NCBI GenBank assembly: GCA_001632425.1 | Contig: KV425569.1 | Span: 274,495 to 338,494 of the forward strand | From: Neolentinus lepideus HHB14362 ss-1 | Taxonomy: Eukaryota > Basidiomycota > Agaricomycetes > Gloeophyllales > Gloeophyllaceae | Length of the DNA: 64,000 bases | Direction of reading: 5' to 3' | Part shown: in pieces, positions 34,000 to 46,390 of the stretch | Layout of the letters: the number at the start of each line of letters is the position of its first letter | How positions within the stretch are numbered: the first letter of the stretch is position 1 | Translations under genes and position numbers: made by a program | The notes under the pieces: model-generated | Told to the model about the DNA's origin: nothing | Seen by the model: the letters and a program-made list of their open reading frames with translations, nothing else | The model's database searches: none

Positions 34000-34542
34000 C
34001 AGTCGACTCTCTCATAACCCATCTCTCTAACAACCCATACTCTGTTCTAACCCATACATTTTTGTGTCCACCAAGTTGGTTCCTAATTAATTTGCGTGAC
34101 AACCCATATCTCTGTAATACTCCATAACCCATGGCTTCTCAGCCAATCATAACCCATACATTTATTTCATTTTGTGTGGAATTTACTATACTTGATGCGA
34201 CAATAGACAAGGAATATTAGTTCTACAACCAAAACTCATATGGTATGATGCTCGGAAGGGACCGGATGCTGCTCGCCACCCTTCATGTCACCATATCAGA
34301 CCAGGAAGTCACGTGGATGAGTAAATCAGGAAGTAGAATCAGTTCTCGACGCCAGATTACCGATTAATTTGCGCGTAACACTCATTCATGATATTATAGA
34401 ATCTTCTAATAGTATTAATTCTTGTATATATATAATGTGTATTTTAATGATATTTTAATGACCTCTCTCACAACCCATACTCTGCAATAACCCATACTTT
34501 GGGACGTCCACGGACCCGTATGGGTTATGAGAGAGTCGACTG
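34000..34542. mobile_element. 543-bp Tc1/mariner/pogo-type MITE with AACCCATA subterminal repeats
   Basis: CAGTCGACTCTCTCATAAC at 34000, extended to 23 bp by CCAT, is the exact reverse complement of the right end finishing at 34542. TA lies immediately outside both ends (33998-33999 and 34543-34544). The motif (A)ACCCATA recurs about nine times near the ends, in forms such as CAACCCATAC and ATAACCCATA. The interior is AT-rich and non-coding. The features fit a non-autonomous Tc1/mariner/pogo element whose repeated motif may be a transposase binding site. Its terminus differs from TATGAGTCCTGAGGT, so it is a separate family from the element at 5346. Confidence 0.88.
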
Positions 34543-34665
34543 TATCGTGTTGGATGAAATCGGACCGGGAGGACCGCGACATATAGACATCAGCCGCACG
34601 CGGTCTTCTTCCGCCATACGACACTGCCGAGTGCTCTGCAGTACCTAGTGATAGGCGAACTAGCA

Positions 34666-35910
34666 ATGCCAGTTCTTGAAATCAGTTGCACCGGCACACC
34701 GTACGAGGTGCGTCCCCATAGACAAAGCTTCCCTGGCTTGTACAGTACGTACTTCATACATCTCAATAGATTGGAGTGCAGCATGGACGCGCCGCTGCAG
34801 TCCATATAACAAGATCCATCGTGTTCTACGGCGGTCTCTTCCAGGCTTCAGCGAAGCTAGGCTGGCCTGAAGTATGCGAGAAAGCAATCGAATTTGCTTC
34901 AAGTGTACAGAGAAAGTTCCCAGCCTTCGCCGAAGAAATGAGAGGTGATCGTCTGCGGTAGCATGACTTGTGTCTCCGATATTAAGTTGTCATGGTGCAG
35001 GCATCGCAGATGGCGCTGAGGTCACCTATGCGGACATCCTAGCTTTGAATGTCAGAACAGAAATTACCTTCGGTCTTTTCAATGATGGCTGCACCGCCTT
35101 ATCGTGGAAAACGGCCAGGACGAGTTTCTTGGCTCAGAACTGGGATGTAAGGGAAAATTCCCTATGACTGTAATATCTAATTTACGCATAAGTAGTGGAT
35201 GGAGCAACAGAAGGAGAATCTTGTGGTTGTCAACATCGAACAGGAAGGCAAGCCGCGAATCAGCATGATGACTGAGGCTGGGATCATAGGCAAAATAGGT
35301 AGTACATCTGATTCTTCATCCGACGCACACTGACTGGCGATTAGGTCTCAACTCTTCGGGTGTCGGTGTATGCCTGAATGCTATTCGCGTGAAGGGTATG
35401 GATCCCACTCACCTACCAGTCCATCTCGGCCTGAGGGTCGTGCTCGAGAGCAGCTCAAAGGAAGAAGCAATCTCCCAGCTCGAGAGGCACGGCATAGCCT
35501 CCTCCGCGCACATGTTGATCGCAGACCCAAATGGTGCAATCGGTCTTGAATGCACTGCTATAGGTTTTGTGAAGCTTCCCATGGACAGCCAAGGGAAAAT
35601 CCTACATACGAATCATCTTATAGCACACCATCCTGGAGTCGAAGACACCAAGTTCTGGAAAGATAGCTTTAACAGGATCGATAGGATCCAAGAGCTCTCC
35701 AAGACGTTGTCGAATAACCCCGAGGAGGATGGTATTTATCACCTGTTTGAGGATGAGGACAACTACCCCGCTTCTATCTGTAGAGCGCAGGCGGGAGAGA
35801 GTCGGGCTGCCACCCTGTTCAATATTCTAATGGATTTGACGGACAAGACGGCCATTATCAGGATGGGGCGACCCGTGACGGCAGAGGAGGTTATCACGTT
35901 GGCACCATGA
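34666..35910 (+). CDS. Isopenicillin-N/acyl-CoA:6-APA acyltransferase-like (AAT family) hydrolase
   Basis: The family comprises N-terminal-nucleophile amidases that self-cleave before a Cys. Fungal non-penicillin members act on unknown amides or peptides. ATG 34666 starts MPVLEISCTGTPYE. Six exons splice cleanly: IGVQHGRAAAVHITRSIVFY, then GIADGAEVTYADILALNVRTE, then DGCTALSW with the expected nucleophile Cys following DG, FLAQNWD joined to WMEQQKENLVVV, MMTEAGIIGKIG joined to LNSSGVGVCLNAI, then a long last exon with HLGLRVVLESSSKEEAI, IADPNGAIGLECTA, HTNHLI and ATLFNILMD. It ends at 35908-35910. Domain order and length (about 340 residues) are normal for the family. No signal peptide is obvious. 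No biosynthetic cluster surrounds it, so a penicillin role is not suggested. Confidence 0.82.
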
Positions 35911-36912
35911 AGGATGACATTGAGTCAATCGAAGAAACAAGAGTGGTTGCTGGTTTTCATGAGATTGAAAGCTTGGAAGAACTTTGTATCCATAATCGTG
36001 TATACTATCCCACTATTTCATGACCAGGACCTGTCGACATAATTTCTTGCGTCTGATCAACTTCAAGCAATTGACCGTACAGGCCTCTGGAAAGCGCTCT
36101 GAACGTGGTGGTCAAGAACTTAATGCCAAAACACGAACAATCCCGCCGCAACGTAGCAATTACCTAAAGACCTCAGTTAAGGACACAATACTTAAGCGGC
36201 CCCAGCACTCACAATATTGCTAATAGAACATCTAGATCCCAGGAAAGCGTCCGGAGTTCACGAGGTGCTCAACCCAACTGAAGCCGACATGGTCCACAAC
36301 CTATATCACTCAGATCAGCAGTCATCATACAATGAACATGTATAACCAAAAGCTCACGCAACCGGTCTTTTCGTTGACCGCGAATAGCTTCGTATTCAGC
36401 TCCGGAGTAACGTGAACGCATACACAACACCGCATATCAGTCACCCAGCACCACGAACACCGATCGCAGAGCATCAGGCGGCTCTGCGATGGGCTCGTTA
36501 TCTGGCATCTCCCTACACTGTCCATTCCGAGTTGGATGGCTTCAAGTTAGAAGCGCCTCTGGTACCAGTCTCGATATCCGATACTCTCCAACTAGCCATG
36601 CTTCACGATCTCAAATGCTGCGAATTGCCGACAGGTGGGACACACTCTGCATCAAGCCTGATGCGTATCCTTGGGACACCGCCCATAACGACAGAATAGG
36701 AGAGGAAGGCAGTTGTGTTGTTCGTGGAGTTCGTTGGCAGTGATTCTCTGGAGTGCGTAGATAATGTATAGATATTTATGAGTCCAGGTATCTTGTCGGG
36801 CAAGACGAATGAAACGAAGGGAAAAGGAAGACTCTAAAGTTGGCACATACTAACATCCGTGCAGCCAAAGATCAATGCTAAGGAAGTGCAACTGGGTGAG
36901 GAATGTAGCTGC
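35911..36912. other. Intergenic, no recognised gene
   Basis: Small overlapping frames exist on both strands at 36400-36850 but show no family features. This is the shared 3' region of two converging genes. Confidence 0.45.
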
Positions 36913-38497
36913 CTAAATATGAGGGATGAGGTATGTCCAAGAGACTGTCTCGTAAGCACCATGCGGGAGAGATATGAGGGCTGTAACGGCGAGAACCAAG
37001 AGGACAACGCGAGCTGCAATATAGAGGAGAAGGGCTACCAGCATTGCCACTGCCCCGAGGAGACTCCATGGTGTACTGATGTCGGGCGCAGTTTGAGTGA
37101 CCGTCTCGCGCTTCGGGATCGCTATCCAACTACCGAATTCGATGAGCGGAAAGCAGGTAATCACGAGGGAGCAACTTCTCCATAGAAGTTGAGCGAGACG
37201 GGATGGAAATTCGAATGACCATCCAATGCAGTGAATGGCTCCAAATACTGTTGAGGACGTGACAAGAATTAGCTGGACAACTGCCTTCTCAAAATCATAA
37301 TCGAGGCTACCGCCGTAATATGTGCCAACATACGTGTCCCCAGCCTTCACTTCCGTCCCCCTCATCATCCTCAAGAATGGGGATAGAGGGAGCAGGAGAA
37401 GCGGCCAGAACAAACCACTCGAGCTTTCGAAGGACTCTCCCCAGGCAATCGTGAACATCGCCTCTAATAGAGTGAAAGGATCTCTTCGGTAGTCCCTTGC
37501 TAATTTGCCGTTGACCGTACGCGGCATAGGCTCGTCATACTGTGAAGGCGCGGTTGTTGTCCTCCCAATCGGCACAGGATAATCAACAGACTGTGGCTTA
37601 TTCCACCACAGCCCATAGGTAACCCCGTTCAGGACTGCGAATGCACAGGTGGCCAGCTCAAGTTCGGTAACCTGCAGTCTTTGAATGCCTCGTGCAACAC
37701 ACTGGAGAATGAACCAGCTTGTTTGGAGGATTGCAAGGGCCTTGGATAACCCATCCCCTTTGCTCTTATCCGTGATCTCTTCGCGAGTGATGTGGGGCAT
37801 CGGGCAAGTCAAGGTTTCCAAAGGTCCCGTCGCATCCTCGCCACGCCCCGTATCGGCCCACACCAATACCTTGTTGAATGATCTCGCCACTGGCGCCTCC
37901 AACCTCTGCATGGACAGGTCAACTTCATAGTCTCGACCTGTCACTAGTCTCCGCGACATCACTGGATTTGAACTCGGTTGATTTTCAGGATGACGCGCAG
38001 TCGCTCGTCTAAGGTGACGCATGCCAACAACTTGAACTGGCTCCTCCTCCTGATAAATGACGAAACCCCCCATGATGAGAAAGAAAGCGTGAGTCTGAGT
38101 CCATCCGAAATCTTAATAACCGTAAATTTGAGATGACCCTTCCAGAGGAAAGAATAAGAGACACACCTTTGTACTTTTGCGCAAGTCTCATAGATGCGAG
38201 ATACTGCTTAGCCGCCCAGCAAATGACGAGCTCGGGGGCAATGATGGCCACGATCGTCGTAACAATCCGACGCCCATGCCTTCCGAACCAACTCTCATGC
38301 AGGGGCGGAATGTTTGGATGAATGACTACCCAAGTACAAGCGAAGATTGTAGCCAAACAGCTCCAGACGATGCTCCATAGTGTCCGACAATTGTTCAGAT
38401 CGTCGCACGTATTATCACTTGACGTCTCAAGAATTGATATGGATGTAGGAGCAACGATTGCTGGATTAGATCTACCCTCGAGCTGGGGAAGGAGCAT
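36913..38497 (-). CDS. Basidiomycete-specific multi-pass membrane protein of unknown function
   Basis: I recognise a protein family that is greatly expanded in Agaricomycetes but has no assigned role. Its fixed motifs are here in order: NCRTLWSIVWSCLATIFACT, WVVIHPNIPP, PELVICWAAKQYLAS, an intron of about 60 bp ending near 38116, WTQTHAFFLIMGGFVIY, KGDGLSKALAILQTSWFILQ, QVTELELATCAFAVLNG, YGLWWNKPQSVDYPVPI, FGAIHCIGWSFEFPS and a last helix followed by the usual IPHI terminus at 36913. The start was taken at ATG 38497 (MLLPQLEGRSNP). An upstream ATG at 38623 is in frame but the extension looks non-coding. The predicted topology is several helices, mostly in the C-terminal 200 residues. Confidence 0.78.
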
Positions 38498-39811
38498 GAT
38501 GAATCGAAGGTAAGATGCAGAACGGCGCAGAGAAGAGATACTGTGGTCGGATGCACAGCGTTTCGACTCACCGATGCTATATACAGCCCTACACGTGTTA
38601 AACAACACTTTAAACATTGACATCGAAGCACAAAGTAATAGGTCCGCGAGCTATCATAGCTGGGCGCTTGCGATCCTGCCGTACTGAGGGATCGATCCCC
38701 TGTACACGCGTAGGAGTCGTGGTCTTTGCTCACCACATTAAGAGGCACTTTCTGGTCACATGTCTTGGGAGACTCGAGATGAGGCACATTCAAGACCTGA
38801 ATCGGTGTCCCTAGATGTCTTTCCGTGTCAAGGATGCGCAGGTTCCGGGCAGTACCGAATAGAGAATAAGAGACGGGCGACAATCTACCCACGGACAGGC
38901 AGTGCTAGATAACAGCTGTGCATGCTCCAAACCATACCTAGTCCATGCAGGACCAAGCAACAGCGTTCAAAGATCGCGTGCGCACCATAGTCGGAGTGGA
39001 CCAGAACGGAAAAAGTAGGCCGTAGACAGAGACGACGCTAGAGCCAGAAGGACAAGTATGCTCTCATGTATTCTCTCGTGACGCGGCAAATGGACGTCAA
39101 GAGAGACATCTAGAGGTAGTGCGATGATAGGTTCAGTACACCAACGATCATCCAAAGATTCAAGGAAGCTGCGGCAGGCATGACGGAGGAATGCTAGAGC
39201 ATCCCGCATCTGAGTATGACTACTGACAGGGCGTATCACGATGGCAGGGTGGCAAGCTTGAGAGATGCAAGATGCTAATCCCATGACGCGGTCCGTTCGA
39301 ACACGTAGATGCTGCGATACATCGACATAATGCGCCATTAGACCAGTGCAACGTCCGAGAAGCCTTATCTTTCCAGAGCGATCGCAGTCGGCAAACACAA
39401 TCATACAGAAGATCTGCCGGTGTTTCCTTACGAGACGTATTGCGCGCTGAGATCTGAGAGCTCAGAAACGAACGAGTGCTTGGTGAAAAGATCACCGGCA
39501 ATTGCCGATCCTATGGCTGGACCACTAGCGTTACGGCCAAGTTCACAGGGAGAACTTGGTGATCTACGATTACATTGATAACTTGAAAGCAGTAGTAATA
39601 CAGATAGTACTAGAAATGCAGAACGAGATATAATGAAGCAAATAACATATCTTAGCTCGCTTGTGTATGCACACTATTTAATCCCAACATCAAGCTCCCG
39701 TTTCGTTCCTCCGCTCCATATAGAACAAATCCTCAAACCGCCACAAGCAGCTCTGTCCTGCATAGTCTATTCCATATGCAGTCAGGTCCCACCATCAGAG
39801 GGATATGAGTA
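38498..39811. other. No confident gene; one 145-codon frame on the minus strand
   Basis: The frame at 39404-38967 (-) has a hydrophobic stretch near its C-terminus (SILVLLALASSLSTAYFF) but no recognised domain and no clear partner exons. The frame at 38892-38395 (-) overlaps the membrane gene's 5' end. Neither is called as a gene here. Confidence 0.4.
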
Positions 39812-41476
39812 TCAAGACCCACCAAACGTGTCGTGCCGATCACATGCACACTTGCCCCGCTGCCACTCCGCGTATCCGCGAGGGCAGTGCTGAAACGGAT
39901 CGTGACGGTAGCCAATATCACTAAAGAAATGAATGCGATCCTTCGGCTGAAACAGAGCAGCAGCGATGCTGTGCACCGGGGCGTCACCCCATCTCTTCGG
40001 GTAGCGTCAGCACAGGCACTGTATGTAGGAATCAAGGCAGAAAAGAATTAACCTCGTAGTAGAACCCGCCCTTCGCCTCGAGGAAGTCGAAGAAGGCCTG
40101 GTAGGCCTCCCCTCTCCAGAAATCCATGTCGGCGATCTCGAAGTTACTCCAGACTAGCATAACAACGGTCATTCGAGTTATAGCTTACGGTGCTAGGGAA
40201 CTTACAATGGCACAAATTCCATGTCATCCCGTGGTCCTCGGAGAGATAGTCCATAGCATTGTTTTTGTCAATGTACTCTGGATGTTCTTGTATAAATTCT
40301 GCAATATTCGTCAAACCTACGCGAGCGCACGAGCACGATGACATCTACCTTTGACGCTGTCCCATAAGGTGGGCACTGTCTTCGGAATTTCATCAAACGT
40401 GATCGTGAACCCTGCGTCAGACTAGTCAGCCGCATTCGCTGCATGATACTGACGACCACAGCACGCACCATAGGTCTTTTTGTTCTTCTCCATGAATACG
40501 AACGGATCATAATCGAGATCACAGTAGAGTTTGATTCCCGGCCTATATATTGTGAGTGAGTGCATTAATATGTCGGCTCAAAAAAATCTGCGGAGAGATG
40601 AGAACACACTTACTCTACACGCCAATAGTATCGGAACGGTTGGAGAAGCTCATGCTTGAAGAAGAACTGTACGCAAGTCACTGTGAGGAGCATGTGACTA
40701 AGAGCAGTTGCATTAGGCAGCTTACTCCGGAGTTGAACCGACACATATTTCGGTACCTGTACTAGCGTCAGCTCACATTCCTCTGTGTCAGCTCGCATTA
40801 CTGACGAAACGCTATCTGGCGGAAGAGGGCAGCTTAAGCGCTCGTGGGACGAAACTCTGCATCGAAAACGTACCTCCGTAGACAACACCCTGCATCCTCA
40901 TCATTCTCCTCGCCGACTCAGCCTTGCTTTCGTCTATCCAGTCCGGCTGGACCCAGTGTTCCCTCGGAACGAGTCCGAATGTCATGGGCGCATCGGTAAG
41001 CACGCTAACGCGGCTGTGTTGTCATCGCATCGGTCAATGTCCAGTACTCCAAGTAGTCCTAGCACCCACCCCTTGAAATAATCTGTAAATGGTTCATCAT
41101 TCAGTAGCACCCACGGGTATCCGAATTTTCGGTTGAACCGGTCTTCGACTTGTTGGATCGTACTGACCACACCGGAGAGGTCATCGTTCCGACAGAGAAA
41201 TACCAGTGTCGCATTGGCTCTGGTTTCCTTCGGTGGCAGTTGTATGTGCGATGGTAGATCTGAGTCTAGGTAAATGTCGTGATTTTCAGTGTGACCTGAT
41301 TGAGGCCGCTTTGCGTCGCCCGAGTCAGAATCCGAGAAGCGTAACTCCTGCACGGATTGGTAGAGCTCGGATATAGTAGTATGCTGCGAGTTCGGACCAC
41401 GGGAAATTTGTAGCAGAAAGAGAAAAGACAGCTGAACAGTTAATGGGATGAGCTCATTCTGAAGTGTCCAGTACAC
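39812..41476 (-). CDS. Glycosyltransferase family 15 (KRE2/MNT1-type alpha-1,2-mannosyltransferase)
   Basis: Members are Golgi type II membrane enzymes that add mannose from GDP-mannose to protein-linked glycans. The N-terminus has a signal-anchor-like stretch (LTVQLSFLFLLQI). Then come the diagnostic ANATLVFLCRNDDLSGVV, QVEDRFNRKFGYPW and LLNDEPFTDYFKG blocks. After introns follow VLTDAPMTFGLVPREHW, YRNMCRFNSG, FFFKHELLQPFRYYWRVE, KLYCDLDYDPFVFMEKN, YGFTITFDEIPKTVPTLW, DHGMTWNLCHFWSNFEIADM, WRGEAYQAFFDFLEAKGG, RWGDAPVHSIAAALF and HDPFQHCPRGYAEWQRGKC, with TGA at 39814-39812. At least eight exons are needed, and all junctions have GT-AG introns. No frame breaks were found. The start is uncertain; ATG 41476 is used because the frame is open from there. 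Confidence 0.85.
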
Positions 41477-42480
41477 CGGTCAATCTCATAGACGTACCAG
41501 TATCGCCAAGGTGGCCAAGATGTAGCGTTTTTGTCCTAGAACAGCCATTTCTGCGGATCTCGTGCCAGGCACCCCGTCCACTGTGTAATTTGCGATGCCA
41601 AGGAAAACGGCGAGTCTTTAGTTTGTTGTTGAGAATGACAAGCAAAGAATGGCCCGAAACTGTCCAAACCCGTCCGAAAGTCAAGTAAATCCGAGGAGAA
41701 CGGATAGGGTGGCGGTTAGCTCATAAGTGCATGCCAGAAGCGATGCTTTCAAGGGGTTAGGTAGCCACAAGATTTCGAGGCCGTGCGGGGAGCCACTATC
41801 ATATGGTAGTGCGCAGCATCGTGAGTCCTCCTTCGAAGGCGTCCACATCTCTCACACCGCGTTCGTTCAGACTGAAACTAAAAATGGAAGCCTGGCAGTC
41901 AAAAATAGACTACGCTGCAGAACGCTGCTCCGCATTACTGTGGGCACCTCCGTAGCCTGTGTAAATTAATCTTTGCACGGTGCGCTTTTCGCGAAATCTG
42001 TCATACAAATATGAAGAGGGGTAAAGACATCTGATATCTGGATAATTAGAAAATCAAACATATGAAACACGTCCGAGTCCAAGCTGTAGTCTGTATTTCA
42101 GTACATTTTAAATTATGATGAGATCTCATTCTCACCCGCGTCTTTGATCTTCTTCCTGACCTGTAGTTGCCATCACTATATATTACCCATCAGCACTCAT
42201 GTTCAAAATAGGAAAAGGTTATTTCAGCGCCGTCTCAACGAATGCCATAATCTTGACTCGATGCCATAGTACGTCCGCCACAGCACGTCCTTCTGTAAGT
42301 GGGAACGCTGACAGGACTACAAATGACACAGTATTCGCGCAAGCAGTTAGTCAAAGCTTGTCAAGCATTGCTTTACGGTGCAATTATGACAGCGTCTTCC
42401 AAGTTGCAAGGGCAGAACTCAGCATGGTAAAGCTCGTGCTATCCCCCATTTCGCAAGTCTACACGTTCTCCAACTATAAG
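41477..42480. other. Intergenic, nothing recognised
   Basis: The short frame at 41684-41454 (-) overlaps the mannosyltransferase start and could hold an upstream exon, but nothing in it is recognisable. The rest shows no gene or repeat. Confidence 0.4.
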
Positions 42481-42489
42481 CCTGGAAGG

Positions 42490-42960
42490 GCTACCTAACA
42501 GAGCACTGATTTGGACAGTTGGCAGGGTAAAAGTGTTTTCACTAGTCTTGTGCAGTGTCATGCCAACCGCAATGACCGTAGGCCCATTTGCCTAGCTGAT
42601 GATCAGCGCACGCTGTGCCAGAGATCACTTAACTTACTGACATCTGATCAACGCAGTTGGGGCAGACGAGCTGAAGGTGGTTACGTGGTCAACGACGCTG
42701 AAATATATACTGCATAATGCTCGTAATGGAAGGCATGCACCATTATCCAGACAAAAAGCGACAGGGCGAACACAGCACCAGATTTGGTGCTGCGAGAGAG
42801 GTCAATCAATATGCGTCATTTTCCAAGCTGATAAACAGACTAACATCATGGCAACAACTTGATATGAATTTGACACCTGAGAACGGTCTTGAACTGGCGC
42901 GCAAGCACGTATTCGGCCAGCTAAACCATTGCATGGGCATACCAAATGAGACTCGCCGTC
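42490..42960 (-). pseudogene. 3' fragment of a '(I)YRCY' membrane protein gene, tandem duplicate
   Basis: The minus strand carries a block KSGAVFALSLFVWIMVHAF (about 42795-42740) and, after an intron, VIAVGMTLHKTSENTFTLP (about 42580-42520). These match ESGAIFSLSLLVWLIVDAL and VIAVHMSLHKSSEQTFTLP of the neighbouring gene at 43478-44860. The preceding exon, near 42940, is recognisable at DNA level but shifted in frame. Earlier exons are missing. It is a partial tandem duplicate with no chance of making the full protein. Confidence 0.72.
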
Positions 42961-43477
42961 TAGACAGCCTTTCAGCTGCGTGTTATTACTTTTGGTTGAT
43001 CGATACTACCCACATACCCAAATGCCAGTGATGACGACCTACAATAGAACTCGAGTCGAGTCCACGAAAGAGTTGCAAGGAACGAACCGAGTACATGTTT
43101 GCCAAGCGTGGATTCAAATCGCGGTTGCGATGGGTCAAGAGCGACTCGCCTGACACAAGAGATGACTAGTACCCGTTGACAACCAAGTAAGAATCCGGCA
43201 TGTTCGAGACGCCGGCAGCGAAAGCCACATGTAGTGAAGCCCAGTTGAACTGACTGCGATAAGTTCCATTTGCCGAACAATTCGAGCAGCAATGATATTT
43301 GTCATCAAAACTTATTTGAGCAGTGTGTCCAACTTGATAGAGAGCTTTTGTCTCGACTGGTTCGGCGAGATCACACTACAAAGTTAGAGAAATGCACCGC
43401 GAAATTTCAGGATCGTATAAGCGGAAATCTGCAGCTAGCAGATACAGGAAGATTCATTGATGGATATCAACGTCCCT

Positions 43478-44860
43478 TTATACAGATTGCACGACACCGT
43501 TTGAAATGGTTGGTAACGTAAACGTCTGCTCGCTGCTCTTGTGCAGAGACATGTGGACGGCAATGACACTAGGGACAATTCCCTGGATAATGATCAGTAT
43601 TAACTACGACAAGGATCATGAATACAGCCTACCGCAATTTGATTAACACATGGAAACACCACAAACGAAAAGTCACGGGTTCAACCAACAGCCGAGACAA
43701 GTTTTAGGTTGAGGTGACCTACCGTCGCAACTAGCTTGTATCGTAAAGCGTCCACGATTAACCATACCAGTAGCGATAGGGAGAATATAGCACCTGATTC
43801 AATACTGTAACATAGGTAAGCGAGCTTTGAATATGTTAGACTAACTGAGGGCACAGATCGTACATCATGGCGATCACAACAGAATACTGGTCATCAATTC
43901 GACGACCTAATGCGGTTTTGAACTCCCGGGAAAGTACGTATATTCGCCAGGCTGCAAGCGCGCCTCATATGAATGTGCGAATCAGCTAAGGATAAATGCC
44001 CACCCGTAAGGCTTGTGATGATAATATTGCCTGCCAAGGATAGTAAAATGGCTACAATGCTGTAGACGTTTCCGAGACTTGACGGCTCGGCCCATTTACC
44101 AGAATTTCGATGTGGGTCTGATGCTGACATCTCCCAAGATATGATCACTTGGCGTAATTCAGTGATGGCTTCCATATAGCCGAATGCTGTGTCGGAAGCA
44201 TAGTGAGCATCACGGTACTAGAATGATGCAACAGGCGTGCTTACCAGCAGTGACAACAATCAACACACATGGTAAGACAATGATTCGGACGTTCGACGAC
44301 CATACTGTGTAGCAGCGGTAAATCTAGACAGCCATAAGCGAATTATAGAGAGATAGGGGCTCATAATTGACCAAAAGACCATCCGCGAAGATCCTGGCAT
44401 CTCGCGCATCAGATCCATTTAACATATAGGAGACCAAAGGAACACGTACTGTTTGGTAGTGTATATACCATGTGTCAGAAATTGCATCATGAGTGCGTAG
44501 TTGAAGTCGCGCCAAACGTTCTCGGTGTAGGTTTGCGACGTTGCCTGGCCATCATCGTACAGCGCGAAATAACCAGGTCCGACCATACCATGTGCGTACT
44601 CAAGAACAAGCGAGATAGTCGACAGAATGAACAAGACAATCAATACCCAAACCACCCGCGGGCTGGTACCCTTCCCAAGACCACTATTCCGTCTTAGATA
44701 CATGTACGCGTAGAACACGGCACCGTATACACCTGAAAGTATGAGCTACAGGCCATAGCAAAGCAACGAATAAGGCTCACCGTAAAGGCAGCTTTCCAGC
44801 TGAGTGCGCAGATTCAGTCCTTTCAAGACGTAACGTCCCCGTATTTGACAGTAGCTTACC
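43478..44860 (-). CDS. Multi-pass (7TM-like) basidiomycete membrane protein, second family member
   Basis: Same family as the gene at 2751-4264. In order: QLESCLYG joined to VYGAVFYAYMYLRRN, VVWVLIVLFILSTISLVLEY, WRDFNYALMMQFLTH, then after an intron IFADGLL joined to IYRCYTVWSSNVRIIVLP, then AFGYMEAI...SIVAILLSLAGNIIITSL, then AAWRIYVLSREFKTALGRR, IESGAIFSLSLLVWLIVDAL, and GIVPSVIAVHMSL with a tail ending at TAA 43480-43478. All junctions can be placed at GT-AG sites without frame breaks. Seven hydrophobic segments are visible. Function is unknown. The true start codon lies upstream of 44860 and was not found, so the N-terminus is incomplete here. A broken duplicate of its last three exons lies just downstream. 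Confidence 0.72.
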
Positions 44861-46390
44861 CAGATGCCGGTAACAGTGACCTACCGGGAGGATTAAGCGG
44901 TAGTCGTGGTCGCTTGGAAGAGGCAGACGTACTGGATACATGCCCGTTTTTCGTGTCCGCATCTTGTCTGTGGTCGGACTATCCAACTAGGAGTGATACT
45001 AAGATATATGTAGTTGAGGTTTTATACCTTGTCCTCCGACAATCAGGTCCTCAGCGCTCGAGGTGCAACGCGATGGCGAGCTGGTGAAAGCGCGCACTTA
45101 TAGTTATCACTTGCATATCAGGCATCAAGCAATCAGGGTAAGAGCTCAGCACGTAAAATTACTGTTCATTACGGAACACTGACTTAGTTCTGAGCAGCAC
45201 CGTGGGCCATCATATGTTTGAGCGTCAATGGCAGTACGGGCTATCGGAATTATTGTTAGCCGAGTATTAAATCCGGGGATGAGGCGCACGCACATATATA
45301 GCCAGACTAGAATGAAGCCTGTATCAGCGCCGTGATACAGCAGAATGAAATGCGAAGACCTTGATCGCTAGCTGACGGCCTTGATAATAGTACCATGTTA
45401 GTGGAGGGTCTATCCAGAAGCTCAAGTCTCTTGCGGTTTCAGCGAAACGCCTTCTTCTGGCAACGTCGGTGGTTCACTCTCAGGTCTTTGATCCCGGGGC
45501 AGTGCCTCTTGGATTTAATAGTTTTATCTTCTTTTATATACAAGGCCTGATCGCATTTCGGTGGACCGCTCAACGGATCGACACAATTCGCGACTACCCC
45601 CGAAGCACACACAGCGGGAGCTGCAGTCTTGCGTACCATGCAAAATGGTGGTGAAAATGCCGCAAATGGGGGTAAAAAAGATAATCTTTGGGGCCGCGGG
45701 AATACATTTTGATCAGCACATTGCAGGTCCTGAAAGGGAGTCACGAAGTGACACAGCCTTCAGAATGATGGAGGATCTCATTGATGACCAGACTTGAATC
45801 GAAACTCTTTGCACTCGATGAGACACTTCGGACTTATGGCGTCGACGGATGTTCGTCCAATCGGACGATAGTAAGTTCCTGAGATGCAGAGCTGTGAGTA
45901 CTTACGGGATTTCGTGTATCTGCAGGAAAGACGGACTAGTTTGATAGGAAGGTATTGATTATTTAGAGCCCGTGAGGTGGCAAATGCGACTTGAGGGGTA
46001 AGATCCTTAGAATAAACAAGTTAGCTCGAATCCTGAATATGTCACGGGTACAGACATGTCGCGCCCGCAAATTGTGGCGCGAGAGCGCGTAACAAATTCG
46101 TTCACACGATTGTGGCACCGATGAGTGCACATATCTCCTGAACTCACAGCGCTGGAAGACCCGCACAATCGCCGCCATCTCTTTAGTCCGCATCTCACTA
46201 TGGTGGCCGTGGAAATGGTCGTTCTATATAGTATTAGAAAAGGGGAATGGCGCGATCGCGAGTGAGTCTAGCGGTAACAGGTGAGCCTCGTGCCTCTCGG
46301 ACAACTTGAAGCACCACTGACGCGACTCTGATATTGACAACTTGAATCGTCGCCGTCAGCACGACCAATATTCACGCTAAGAGTCTTACC
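44861..46390. other. Intergenic, no recognised gene
   Basis: It should contain the start and promoter of the membrane gene to the left. Frames at 45439-45744 (-) and 45561-45797 (+) are low-complexity and unrecognised. Confidence 0.4.

Noticed and set aside
34000..34542. AACCCATA repeats as interstitial telomere sequence
   Set aside because: The motif is not TTAGGG-like, is spaced and in both orientations, and is confined between TA-flanked inverted repeats.
34666..35910. Penicillin biosynthesis role for the acyltransferase-like gene
   Set aside because: No ACV synthetase or isopenicillin N synthase genes are nearby, and the family is widespread with unknown amide substrates.
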